DNA of 64,000 nt from Nitrosomonas sp. GTDB lineage: Bacteria; Pseudomonadota; Gammaproteobacteria; Burkholderiales; Nitrosomonadaceae. This document shows positions 9,577 through 18,598 of the stretch, in pieces. The notes under the pieces were generated by a model. It did no database searches. It saw nothing but the letters and a program-made list of their open reading frames with translations, and was not told where the DNA came from. The stretch lies in NCBI GenBank assembly GCA_016708955.1, contig JADJES010000002.1, forward strand, positions 186,001-250,000, read 5' to 3'. Made by a program: the position numbers and the translations under genes. Positions within the stretch are counted from its first letter, which is position 1. Each line of letters starts with the position of its first letter.

Positions 9577-9813
9577 TTAAACGCTTTTGCCTTCTGAGCG
9601 CATTTTGGCGATCACTGAATCTATGCCATTCTTATCGATTGTGCGTAATGCGGCATTAGATAATCGTAAATTAATCCAGCGATTTTCGCTTTCAACCCAG
9701 AACTTGCGGCGTTGCAGATTAGGCAAGAAACGTCTCTTGGTTTTATTGTTTGCGTGAGAAACATTGTTGCCTGACATCGGCTTCTTGCCGGTTACTTCAC
9801 ATACTCGTGCCAT
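9577..9813 (-). CDS. rpmB: 50S ribosomal protein L28
   Basis: 78-aa large-subunit ribosomal protein. ATG at 9813 gives MARVCEVTGKKPMSGNNVSH, the canonical start; the frame extends further upstream but without family resemblance. The segments NNKTKRRFLPNL and RLSNAALRTIDKNGID are characteristic. It precedes rpmG in the same direction with about 34 bases between them. Confidence 0.96.
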   Translation of the reverse strand: MARVCEVTGKKPMSGNNVSHANNKTKRRFLPNLQRRKFWVESENRWINLRLSNAALRTIDKNGIDSVIAKMRSEGKSV

Positions 9814-9979
9814 AATAGCGCACTCCAGAATTCTTAAAAAAGAAGGATTATATCCTGATTTGAGGTGTTTACTCAAATGTAACTGCTTAAATATTCATGA
9901 TTGAAGAGAGTATTTATCAAAAGCAGATATAAATTTGCAATGGTTTCTAAAAAATGCGATTTATTTTCGTGACTTGCGT

Positions 9980-10654
9980 TCAAATTAGATCATGTTCGGC
10001 AAATGACAGGGCAGTGCCGTTACCAACAATAAAGTGATCCAATACTTTGACATCAATCATAGCCAATGCTTGTTTCAGGGATTGGGTAAGCACTTTGTCC
10101 GCATGACTGGGTTCGGCCACGCCAGAAGGGTGATTGTGCGCAAAAATGATGGCTGCTGCATTGTGATACAAAGCGCGTTTGATGACTTCCCGAGGATAAA
10201 CGCTGGCCTGTGTCAATGTGCCGCTAAATAGCTCTTCAGTTGCAATGGTATGATTTTTAGCATCAAGAAAAATACCTAGAAAAACTTCGTGTTGTTTGTT
10301 TGCCAAACTCAAGCGTAGGAAATCTCGAACTAATTCAGGTGAGTTCATTGCATTTCCGCTCTTTAGTTCTTCACTTAGTGCACGGCGGGCCATTTCTAAC
10401 ACGGCTTGTAGTTGTGTATATTTTGCAATTCCCATACCGGGTAATTGACAAAAACTAATCTGATTGGCTGCAAATATATTGGTTAGGTTGCCGAAATGTA
10501 AAAGTAATTCTCTTGCGAGATCTACAGCACTTTTCCCGGTTATGCCGGTACGTAGAAATATGGCCAGCAGTTCTGTATCGGAAAGGGCAGTGACACCTTT
10601 TTGCAATAGCTTTTCTCGTGGTCGCTCAGATATAGGCCAATTTGGAATTGCCAT
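9980..10654 (-). CDS. radC: DNA repair protein RadC (JAMM domain)
   Basis: 224-aa RadC-family protein. It has an N-terminal helix-hairpin-helix region (RPREKLLQKGVTALSDTELLAIFLRTG is the family start pattern, quoted in part: LSDTELLAIFLRTG) and a C-terminal JAB/JAMM metalloprotease-like domain with the metal motif AHNHPSG and a later Asp in PSHAD. Historically linked to recombination repair, though its actual function remains doubtful. Transcribed away from the divergent coaBC gene. Confidence 0.93.
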   Translation of the reverse strand: MAIPNWPISERPREKLLQKGVTALSDTELLAIFLRTGITGKSAVDLARELLLHFGNLTNIFAANQISFCQLPGMGIAKYTQLQAVLEMARRALSEELKSGNAMNSPELVRDFLRLSLANKQHEVFLGIFLDAKNHTIATEELFSGTLTQASVYPREVIKRALYHNAAAIIFAHNHPSGVAEPSHADKVLTQSLKQALAMIDVKVLDHFIVGNGTALSFAEHDLI

Positions 10655-10869
10655 AAGATATAGTTGGTAGCTTAGTCATATAAAATAAGATGTGTTGCAA
10701 GTGCGTTACAATCAGTTGTTGAGGTAATACAGGGCTGCTGTTTTTATTTTACTGATAGCGGCGTGCAGTGCGGTCATATTGAGTAAAATGAGCAAGCAGG
10801 TGCTTGTTTTTTATTATGCTACTTTGGTTACCCTAAGTGCGGGAGTTTATTCAAAGAGCTTTTACCAAT

Positions 10870-12071
10870 ATGACAACATGTTTTTCTTCTCTATCTAAGA
10901 AACGCCTGTTACTTGGAATAACAGGTGGTGTGGCTGCCTACAAAGCAGCGGAATTGGCGCGTCTGCTAACACAAGATGGGATTGAAATACAGACGGTAAT
11001 GACACAATCTGCTTGTCATTTTGTTGGACCAGTCACTTTTCAGTCTTTGACAGGTAATCCGGTTTATACCGATTTATGGGAGACCAATGCTGTAAATAAT
11101 ATGGCGCATATTAATCTATCCCGTAATGCCGATATGATCTTGGTGGCGCCTGCCAGTGCTGATTTTATTGCAAGACTTGCCAGTGGTATGGCAGATGATT
11201 TATTGGCGACTTTATGTTTGGCGCGTGACTGCCCGATTACGATAGCGCCTGCCATGAATCGGCAAATGTGGGAGAATCCCGCAACACAACGCAATTTGTC
11301 TTTGTTGCAACATGATGGTGTCAAAATAATCGGTCCTGCGAGCGGCGAACAGGCTTGTGGCGAAATAGGGATGGGTCGTATGCTGGAAGCCGGCGAGTTG
11401 GCAGAGACGGTGCGAGCTGCGTTTCAAACGGGTAGCTTATTGCAAGGTAAAAAGTTCTGGTGACAGCCGGGCCAACGTTTGAAGCGATTGATGCCGTGCG
11501 TGGTATCACCAACAAAAGTTCCGGAAAGATGGGGTACGCCGTTGCCTTAGCTGCAATGGAAGCGGGCGCAACGGTTACCGTTGTTTCCGGTCCCACATGT
11601 TTGGCACCGCCAGCGGTTGATAAGCTCATTCATGTGGTGAGTGCGGATGATATGTTACATGCCGTGCAGGCAGAAATATCGCAGACCGATATTTTCATCA
11701 GTGTTGCCGCTGTTGCTGACTACCGTATGGCAAAAGTCAGTGAGCAGAAGATAAAGAAATCTGATAAAAAGCTGTCAATAGAACTGATTCCCAATCCGGA
11801 TATTCTGATGACGGTATCCAGTTTACCCGAACCACCTTTCTGCGTTGGTTTTGCAGCAGAAACAGAGAATCTTGAGAAAAATGCAGAAAGGAAGCGGCGC
11901 AAAAAAAACTTGCCCTTATTGGTTGCCAATTTAGCTCAAGATGCCATCGGTTCTGACGAGAGTGAATTGATTTTGCTGGACGATGCAGGTAAGCATGTTC
12001 TTCCGAAAGCATCAAAGATGGAACAAGCGCGGCATTTGATAAAACATATCAGCGCACTTTACAAGCGATAA
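10870..12071 (+). pseudogene. coaBC: phosphopantothenate-cysteine ligase/decarboxylase, frameshifted
   Basis: Bifunctional coenzyme A enzyme. ATG 10870 begins the flavoprotein decarboxylase half (CoaC; LLLGITGGVAAYKAAELARL, and the PAMNRQMWENPATQ motif), which runs to a stop at 11463. The ligase half (CoaB; TAGPTFEAIDAVRGITN, NKSSGKMG) continues in another frame from about 11460 to 12071. At the junction the sequence reads GGT AAA AAG TTC; a single missing G near 11454 would restore GKKVLVTAGPT. The gene is normally essential, so an indel error is the simplest reading; -1 ribosomal slippage on T-AAA-AAG is a remote alternative. Confidence 0.88.
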
Positions 12072-12097
12072 AAGAAAAAATACTAATACTTAAACTT

Positions 12098-12547
12098 ATG
12101 AAAAAAATCGATATCAAAATTCTGGATGAGCGTTTAAATGAACAGCCTCCTGCCTATGCCACACCGGGCTCTGCCGGGTTGGATTTACGTGCTTGTATTG
12201 AGCAGACTGTTACCATCAATCCGGGTGAAACCACTTTGATTCCTACGGGGATCGCATTGCATCTTGCCGATACGGGATTGGCCGCAGTGGTACTGCCACG
12301 TTCTGGATTGGGTCACAAGCATGGGATCGTATTGGGAAATCTGGTGGGCTTGATTGATTCGGATTATCAGGGGCAGATCTTTGTTTCCTGCTGGAATCGT
12401 GGGCAAACTTCGTTTCAACTTAACCCTTTGGAACGTATCGCGCAGCTCGTTGTGATTCCCGTTGTACAGGTAGAATTCAACAGGGTGGATAATTTTGACC
12501 AGAGCCATCGGGGTGAAGATGGTTTTGGCAGTACCGGTAAGCATTGA
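12098..12547 (+). CDS. dut: deoxyuridine 5'-triphosphate nucleotidohydrolase
   Basis: Trimeric dUTPase that hydrolyses dUTP to dUMP, protecting DNA from uracil. All five motifs are visible: PGSAGLDLRA, PRSGLGHKHGI, GLIDSDYQG, the ERIAQLVV strand and the C-terminal RGEDGFGSTG arm. Length 149 aa is typical. It follows coaBC by 26 bases, the common coaBC-dut order, and its stop overlaps the start of a short downstream frame. Confidence 0.96.
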   Translation: MKKIDIKILDERLNEQPPAYATPGSAGLDLRACIEQTVTINPGETTLIPTGIALHLADTGLAAVVLPRSGLGHKHGIVLGNLVGLIDSDYQGQIFVSCWNRGQTSFQLNPLERIAQLVVIPVVQVEFNRVDNFDQSHRGEDGFGSTGKH

Positions 12548-12726
12548 TGCGTTTACTTGCAACTGTTCTCGCCATGCTGGCAATGGTTTCTGCGGATGTC
12601 AGTTCCTCGGAAGTTAACGTTATCCCATTGAAAATATGGCACCCGTGGCGGGCGGGAATCACGGAAGGGGGGTCCGCGGTGTCCGTTTCGTTGTGGCCGC
12701 AGGGCAGACTCTTCGGGCATCGCTAA
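12547..12726 (+). CDS. short putative exported peptide
   Basis: ATG 12547 overlaps the dut stop (TGATG) and opens a 59-residue frame beginning MRLLATVLAMLAMVSADVSS, which looks like a signal peptide. The rest resembles nothing I recognise. The following 113 bases to ffh hold another short open stretch in a different frame, so this may be the start of a larger gene broken by an indel. Translation coupling to dut is the main support. Confidence 0.3.
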   Translation: MRLLATVLAMLAMVSADVSSSEVNVIPLKIWHPWRAGITEGGSAVSVSLWPQGRLFGHR

Positions 12727-12839
12727 GTATGCGCTTGAAATGAATATAGGCTGGTTCTCGGCAAGGAAGATAGCCGCAGGTACTCGAGTTGTTGGGCTGG
12801 AGAAAGCACCCGCGGCTAATTGATATTCTCGGACAGCTT

Positions 12840-14189
12840 TTAATGCAGGCGCGGGAGCATTCCTTTTAGTCCGCGCATCATCTTGGACATTCCGCCCTTA
12901 TTCATCATTTTCATCATTTTTCTGGCTTGCTCGAATTGTGCCAGTAAACGATTGACTTCTTGTACAGAAACACCTGCTCCTGCGGCGATTCGTCGTTTAC
13001 GTGAAGCTTTCAGTATTTCAGGTTTAGTACGTTCTTGCTTTGTCATGGAGTTAATAATGCCTTCCGTCCGGCTGATTATTTTGTCGTCAACTTTTACATT
13101 TTGCGCTGCCTGACTGAACTGTGCAGGCAGTTTGTCCATCAGGGCGCTCATCCCGCCCATATTACGCATTTGTTGAAACTGTGCCTTGAAATCATCTAGG
13201 TCAAATGACTTGCCCGATTTCATTTTTTTCATCAGCTTCTCAGCTTCTTGCTGATCGGCGCTACGTTGTGCTTCCTCAATCAACCCAAGCACATCCCCCA
13301 TGCCCAAAATGCGCGATGCCATCCGGTCAGGATGGAATGCTTCCAATCCGGTCAATTTTTCTGCAACGCCTGTGAATTTGATGGGTTTTCCGGTAATGTG
13401 TTTGACCGATAGCGCTGCACCACCACGCGCATCGCCATCCAATTTAGTGAGGATGATACCGGTCAAGGGGAGTGCATCGGAAAATGCTTTGGCTGTATTT
13501 ACCGCATCTTGTCCTTGCATCGCATCGACAACAAACAAGGTCTCAATCGGTTTTAGCAATGCCTCAAGTTCACTGATTTCCTGCATCATGGCTTCATCAA
13601 TACCTAATCGGCCAGCAGTGTCCACGATCATTACATCATGATGATGCCTGCGTGCGTAGTCCAATGCAGCGGCACCAATTTCTCCAGGCTGTTGTCCTTC
13701 CTTAACGGGGAAAAAATCAGCGCCGGTTTGGCTGGCCAGAATCTCCAGTTGATGAATAGCAGCCGGACGGTAGATATCACATGAAACTAATAACACTTTC
13801 TTTTTCTTTTGTTCCATTAACCATTTGGCCAGCTTACCGCTGCTGGTGGTTTTACCTGCACCCTGCAATCCTGCCATGAGAATAACAGCGGGCGGTACGG
13901 TAGAGAGATTCAGATCAACCTTCTCTCCACCCATAATGGTAACCAATTCCTGATAAACCACCCCAACTAGCGCTTGTCCAGGTGAGAGGCTACTCATGAC
14001 TTCATGACCAACGGCTTTTTCTTTAACGCGCGCAATGAAATCTTTGACTACCGGTAAAGCCACATCAGCTTCCAGTAATGCCATACGGACCTCGCGCAAG
14101 GCTTCTTGGATATTGCTTTCAGTAAGCCGTGCTTCGCCGCGTAATGTTTTAATGACACCGGTAAGGCGGCTGGTCAGATTGTCAAACAT
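12840..14189 (-). CDS. ffh: signal recognition particle protein Ffh
   Basis: 449-aa SRP GTPase that binds 4.5S RNA and hydrophobic signal sequences and docks with FtsY. N domain, then G domain with GLQGAGKTTSSGKL (G1), DTAGR (G3) and TKLDGDARGGAAL (G4), then a methionine-rich M domain whose end reads MMKMMNKGGMSKMMRGLKGM. Divergent from the CcsA/YpjD-like gene, with about 140 bases between their starts, an arrangement frequent in proteobacteria. Confidence 0.97.
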   Translation of the reverse strand: MFDNLTSRLTGVIKTLRGEARLTESNIQEALREVRMALLEADVALPVVKDFIARVKEKAVGHEVMSSLSPGQALVGVVYQELVTIMGGEKVDLNLSTVPPAVILMAGLQGAGKTTSSGKLAKWLMEQKKKKVLLVSCDIYRPAAIHQLEILASQTGADFFPVKEGQQPGEIGAAALDYARRHHHDVMIVDTAGRLGIDEAMMQEISELEALLKPIETLFVVDAMQGQDAVNTAKAFSDALPLTGIILTKLDGDARGGAALSVKHITGKPIKFTGVAEKLTGLEAFHPDRMASRILGMGDVLGLIEEAQRSADQQEAEKLMKKMKSGKSFDLDDFKAQFQQMRNMGGMSALMDKLPAQFSQAAQNVKVDDKIISRTEGIINSMTKQERTKPEILKASRKRRIAAGAGVSVQEVNRLLAQFEQARKMMKMMNKGGMSKMMRGLKGMLPRLH

Positions 14190-14330
14190 ACTTAAACCTC
14201 ACAAAAAACGATGGTTATGGAACAAAGTGATTATTCAAATTTGAATAAAAATCCGGATTGGCTCTTTGAATTTGTTAAAGCGCCATGTAGACTTATCAGC
14301 TATTACGGTTACTTAAAATTTGTACTATCA

Positions 14331-15170
14331 ATGACCAGCATTTTAACTTATCTCGCAGCCTTTTTGCTTTATATACTCATCGGTTGGTTTTCTTGGCGAA
14401 ATACTTGGGGTCAAGCATCATCAAAAGCTAGTGATCGTGTGCTGGTAACGATTACGTGGGCACATTATGCGATGCTTGCTCCTTTGTTATTGCATGCTAT
14501 GACGTTGTATCAGTCGATGTTTGTTGGCGCAGGACTCAGCTTTGGTTTGAGTAATGCGATTTCATCCATTGTCTGGCTAACTGCTTTCATATACTGGTTT
14601 TCGGGATTCTTTAATCGTTTACAAGGACTGCAAACCTTGGTTGCGCCCGTTGCAGCAGCAGCGGCCATTGCAGTGTTACTGCCATTGTTTTTTCCATCGC
14701 TACGTCCCCTTGAGAACACTGAATTGCCCGCATTTAAAGCACACTTGCTGGTTGCTATGATGGCTTACAGCCTATTGACGATAGCGGCGCTGCATGCATT
14801 ATTGATGACCGTGGTGGAGCGCCATTTACATCACCCTGCCACCCGTTCGATATTGACAAATCTGCCACCGCTGCTGTCGATGGAAAAACTATTATTCCAT
14901 ATTATCTGGGTTGGATTTATTTTACTTACCTTGACGCTGTTGAGCGGTATTGTGTTTTCAAAAGAAGTATTCGGTCAGCCACTAACATTCTCACACAAGA
15001 CCCTATTTGGCTTTATCTCTTGGGGAGTATTCGCGGCACTGTTGATCGGCAGGCAACTCTACGGCTGGCGGGGGCGGATAGCCATTCGCTGGACCCTGGT
15101 GGGATTTATTACACTATTGCTCGCCTATATTGGTAGCAAGTTTGTGTTGGAGATCATATTAAATCGCTAA
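14331..15170 (+). CDS. CcsA/YpjD-like cytochrome c assembly membrane protein
   Basis: About eight membrane helices over 279 aa, with the CcsA/CcmC-like conserved parts: an early helix-histidine (ITWAHYAMLAPLL), and a late segment FSKEVFGQPLTFSHKTLFGF with a histidine. Members are annotated YpjD or CcsA-like. ATG 14331 (MTSILTYLAAFLLY) is preferred; the frame is open from 14211, but those 40 residues are polar and not family-like. Role in haem handling is suggested by the family, not proven for the YpjD branch. Confidence 0.85.
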   Translation: MTSILTYLAAFLLYILIGWFSWRNTWGQASSKASDRVLVTITWAHYAMLAPLLLHAMTLYQSMFVGAGLSFGLSNAISSIVWLTAFIYWFSGFFNRLQGLQTLVAPVAAAAAIAVLLPLFFPSLRPLENTELPAFKAHLLVAMMAYSLLTIAALHALLMTVVERHLHHPATRSILTNLPPLLSMEKLLFHIIWVGFILLTLTLLSGIVFSKEVFGQPLTFSHKTLFGFISWGVFAALLIGRQLYGWRGRIAIRWTLVGFITLLLAYIGSKFVLEIILNR

Positions 15171-15234
15171 TATTCTGATCACTAATATGGTGTTTGTACT
15201 GGCAAATTCGCAACAAATGTTGTATTTGCCTATA

Positions 15235-17376
15235 TCAGAAAGCAGCCAAATTAGCTATCGCGTTGACGATGGACTCGTGATCAACTTCTTTGCGGTTTGG
15301 ATAACTTAGATGTCGTAGACCACGTATAACCTGTGCAAGATGAGACCTATTCTTGATTTGCAGGATAAAACGCATATGCATGAAATCGTTCTCGTTTTCC
15401 ATGGCGATGTCGTCAATATTTGATTCGGCTTTGGCTATTTCAGCAGCGACTCGCGCTAGAACGCCTTGTTTATTCACTGCAGTTACTTTGATACCAGCTT
15501 CAAAAGTTCTATCAATGTCTTTACCCCAGGCGACATCCAGGTAGTTTTCCGAGTTCTTCTGACTGCTGGTGATATTGGCACAATTATGCGTATGGATGAT
15601 CAATCCGGAATCTTTTTTAATCACTCCGACAATGATATCCCCGGGGATAGGGCGGCAGCATTTGGCAAATTGAACGGTCAATCCTTCCGTCCCCAATATG
15701 GTAATTGGACCAGCTATCTGGTCACTAGAGATGGATTCCAATGGAGATGCCAGCCTTTTTGCCACGACTGCAGGGAGTTGCTTGCCCAGAGCCATATCAG
15801 TTAATAATTCATCCTTGGATTTTACGCCACTGTCGCGCACTAATTTTTCCCATTGTGTATCATTAATTGTGTCCGGATTGATATTAAAAGATAGTAATGC
15901 CTGATTTAACATGCGTTCACCCAATTTAACCGATTCGTCATATTGAATTGTTTTGAGAAAGTGACGAATGTGCGAGCGTGCTCTCCCGGTTGCCACATAA
16001 CTGAGCCAGGAAGGATTCGGTTTGGCATACGGTGCCGTGACAATTTCTACACGATCACCACTTTTTAGTTTAGTGCGCAGCGGTGCATTTTCACCATTAA
16101 TCTTGACAGCTACACAACAATTTCCCACATCGGAATGGACTGCATAAGCGAAATCGACGGCGGTCGATCCTCTCGGGAGCGTTAAAATCTTTCCTTGTGG
16201 AGTGAAAACAAAAACATCACCTGGAAACAAATCAATTTTAAGATGCTCCAGGAACTCCAAAGAATCTGTCGAGCCGCTGAGTGTTTCTAGTAAACTTTGC
16301 AACCATTGGCTAGTTTTTAAATGCAGATCATTAAAATCTGCATCTGAGCTTTTATAGAGCCAGTGGGAAGCAACGCCATTTTCGGCGATCCGGTGCATTT
16401 CTGCGGTGCGAATTTGTATTTCTATCGGAATGCCGAACGGGCCCAGTAAAGTGTTGTGTAACGATTGATAGCCATTGGTTTTGGGGATTGCAATGTAGTC
16501 CTTGAATTTACCAGGAATTGGTTTATACAAGCTATGTAACATACCTAGTGCCACATAGCACGAAGGAATATCTTTAACAATAACACGAAAGCCATAAATA
16601 TCCAGTACTTCAGAAAAGGACAAATGTTTCTCGACCATTTTCATATAAATGCTATAGAGATGCTTCTCGCGTCCAGTGACTTCCGCATTCAGTCCCGATT
16701 CTTTTAACTTAAGATCAATGGCTTCTAGAATTTTTCCTACGATTTCACGACGATTGCCGCGCGCTGCTTTGGTTGCTTTGACCAGCACTCTATAACGCAT
16801 GGGATATGAATAGCGAAAACCCAGTTCTTGTAATTCCTGGTAGATATTATTGAGCCCAAGCCGATGCGCGATCGGTGCATAAATTTCGAGGGTTTCACGT
16901 GCAATGCTTCGTTGCTTTGCAGGAAGCATGGCTTCAAGCGTTCGCATATTGTGCAGCCGATCAGCCAGTTTGATGAGTATGACACGTACATCTCGCGCCA
17001 TCGCCAGCAGCATCTTGCGGAAATTCTCGGCTTGTGCTTCTTCCTGTGTCTGAAATTCAATTTTAGTGAGTTTAGACACACCATCGACCAGTTCTGCTAC
17101 CGGTTCGCCAAATCTCTCACTGATTTCAGTTTTGGAGATATCCGTGTCTTCTACGACATCATGCAATAAGGCGGCTGTCAGCGTGGGTGCATCGAGATGC
17201 AGTGTACAGAGGATCCTGGCTACTGCTACTGGATGAGAAATATAGGGCTCACCTGATTTTCGGAATTGTCCGGAATGAGCGCCTTGACCAAATGAATAAG
17301 CATTTCTAAGTTGATTAATATCTTCTGGTTTAAGATATTGGGAGGTTTCAGAAAATAGAAGTTCTGCTTCAGGCAT
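15235..17376 (-). CDS. spoT: bifunctional (p)ppGpp synthetase/hydrolase (Rel/SpoT)
   Basis: 713-aa long RSH enzyme controlling the stringent response. HD hydrolase domain with HDVVEDTD (about residues 70-77), synthetase domain with YQSLHNTLLGPFG and EIQIRTAEMHRIAE, TGS domain (VFVFTPQGKILTLPRGSTAVDFAYAVH, landmark TLPRGSTAVDFAY), and a C-terminal zinc-finger/ACT region (CCRPIPGDIIVG; IKNRSHLAQVIRGL). The intact hydrolase motif means it can degrade (p)ppGpp. It is last in the gmk-rpoZ-rsh order, as in E. coli and many betaproteobacteria. Confidence 0.95.
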   Translation of the reverse strand: MPEAELLFSETSQYLKPEDINQLRNAYSFGQGAHSGQFRKSGEPYISHPVAVARILCTLHLDAPTLTAALLHDVVEDTDISKTEISERFGEPVAELVDGVSKLTKIEFQTQEEAQAENFRKMLLAMARDVRVILIKLADRLHNMRTLEAMLPAKQRSIARETLEIYAPIAHRLGLNNIYQELQELGFRYSYPMRYRVLVKATKAARGNRREIVGKILEAIDLKLKESGLNAEVTGREKHLYSIYMKMVEKHLSFSEVLDIYGFRVIVKDIPSCYVALGMLHSLYKPIPGKFKDYIAIPKTNGYQSLHNTLLGPFGIPIEIQIRTAEMHRIAENGVASHWLYKSSDADFNDLHLKTSQWLQSLLETLSGSTDSLEFLEHLKIDLFPGDVFVFTPQGKILTLPRGSTAVDFAYAVHSDVGNCCVAVKINGENAPLRTKLKSGDRVEIVTAPYAKPNPSWLSYVATGRARSHIRHFLKTIQYDESVKLGERMLNQALLSFNINPDTINDTQWEKLVRDSGVKSKDELLTDMALGKQLPAVVAKRLASPLESISSDQIAGPITILGTEGLTVQFAKCCRPIPGDIIVGVIKKDSGLIIHTHNCANITSSQKNSENYLDVAWGKDIDRTFEAGIKVTAVNKQGVLARVAAEIAKAESNIDDIAMENENDFMHMRFILQIKNRSHLAQVIRGLRHLSYPNRKEVDHESIVNAIANLAAF

Positions 17377-17606
17377 GGAATTCGATTAGTTTGGCGTGTA
17401 TCAGGTAAGTTATTTTAACTTTGTTCAAATAACTTTAACTTGGGTTGACTGCCGTCGGCAAGCCGGTTTGTGTTATTACAGTCTTTAAACTACTAAAATT
17501 AATCTTTGGTGCGATTAGGTGCAAGGTTTTATTTGGTTGATGATTGCCCAAGTGCTACAAAGATATTATCAATGCTTGACAGCATCTTCGTAGCATTGAA
17601 TCGGTA

Positions 17607-17813
17607 CTACATGTTTTTTGGATTGAGGATATCCAAACCTATTTTTCCTTGCGCCAATTCGCGCAGTGCGATGACGGTCGGTTTATCGCGTGCAGGATCC
17701 ACCATGGGCGCGGAGCCTATGGCCAATTGCCTGGCGCGTACTGTAGCAACTAAAGTCATATCAAATCTGTTGGGAATTTGCTTTATACAATCATCAACGG
17801 TAATTCGTGCCAT
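17607..17813 (-). CDS. rpoZ: RNA polymerase omega subunit
   Basis: 68-aa omega subunit starting MARITVDDCIKQIPNRFDM, with the conserved VATVRARQLAIG and the helix ALRELAQGKIGL. Omega helps assemble RNA polymerase and forms part of a ppGpp-binding site, so its position beside the Rel/SpoT gene fits functionally. Upstream is gmk in the same direction. Confidence 0.96.
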   Translation of the reverse strand: MARITVDDCIKQIPNRFDMTLVATVRARQLAIGSAPMVDPARDKPTVIALRELAQGKIGLDILNPKNM

Positions 17814-17898
17814 GGTATTTATCTCGGTTATTTAGGTGGTTACAAACAGATTTTGAAATATTTTTTAAGAAACTATGCCATTTATTTATAGAAACTGG

Positions 17899-18516
17899 TT
17901 ATGACAATTGGGCGATTAATGCATGATATTTTATCAGCTGCCGTGCCTTTTTTAAGTGTTCAGCCCTGACAACACAGATCAGATCATTAAGCGCATCTTC
18001 CAGCTTGTCGTTGATAATAACATAATCAAACTCAGTAATATGACCGACTTCTTCGCGCGCCGCAATTAGTCTTTTCTCAATGATCCCCGGATTATCTTGA
18101 GCCCTTCTTTTTAGTCGTGTTGCCAGAGTTTCTGCCGAAGGCGGAAGTATAAAGATGCCGATGGATTCGGGGAGAAGTTGCTGTATCTGCTTCGCTCCCT
18201 GACAATCAATCTCGAGTAAGATATCCTGACCTGAAGCGATAGCGCTATCGATCCATTTTTGCGAGGTACCATAAAGATTGCCATAAACTTCTGCACTTTC
18301 CACGAATTCTCCGTTAAGGAGCATTTGCCTGAATGTTTCTTCATCGACAAAATGATAGTCACGGCCATTGACTTCTCCGGAACGTGGCGGGCGTGTGGTA
18401 TGTGAAATAGACAGACTCAGATTCAAGTCTGACTGAAGTAACGCTCTGACCAGACTGGTTTTTCCGGTACCAGAGGGGGCGCTGATAATAAATAAGCAGC
18501 CTGTCATTTGAGTCAT
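17899..18516 (-). CDS. gmk: guanylate kinase
   Basis: 205-aa kinase converting GMP to GDP with ATP. P-loop SAPSGTGKTSLVRAL near the start, GMP-binding SHTTRPPRSGEVNGRDYHFV, and the DCQGAKQI lid region. First gene of the gmk-rpoZ-rsh group; guanylate kinase is itself a target of ppGpp in many bacteria. Confidence 0.96.
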   Translation of the reverse strand: MTQMTGCLFIISAPSGTGKTSLVRALLQSDLNLSLSISHTTRPPRSGEVNGRDYHFVDEETFRQMLLNGEFVESAEVYGNLYGTSQKWIDSAIASGQDILLEIDCQGAKQIQQLLPESIGIFILPPSAETLATRLKRRAQDNPGIIEKRLIAAREEVGHITEFDYVIINDKLEDALNDLICVVRAEHLKKARQLIKYHALIAQLS

Positions 18517-18598
18517 TTTTTACCTATTATCTATTTTTGATCAGTAGTAACTTATCTCGAGTTAAAGGCTGTCAGTACTTGACTTTTTAATGTTCTGA

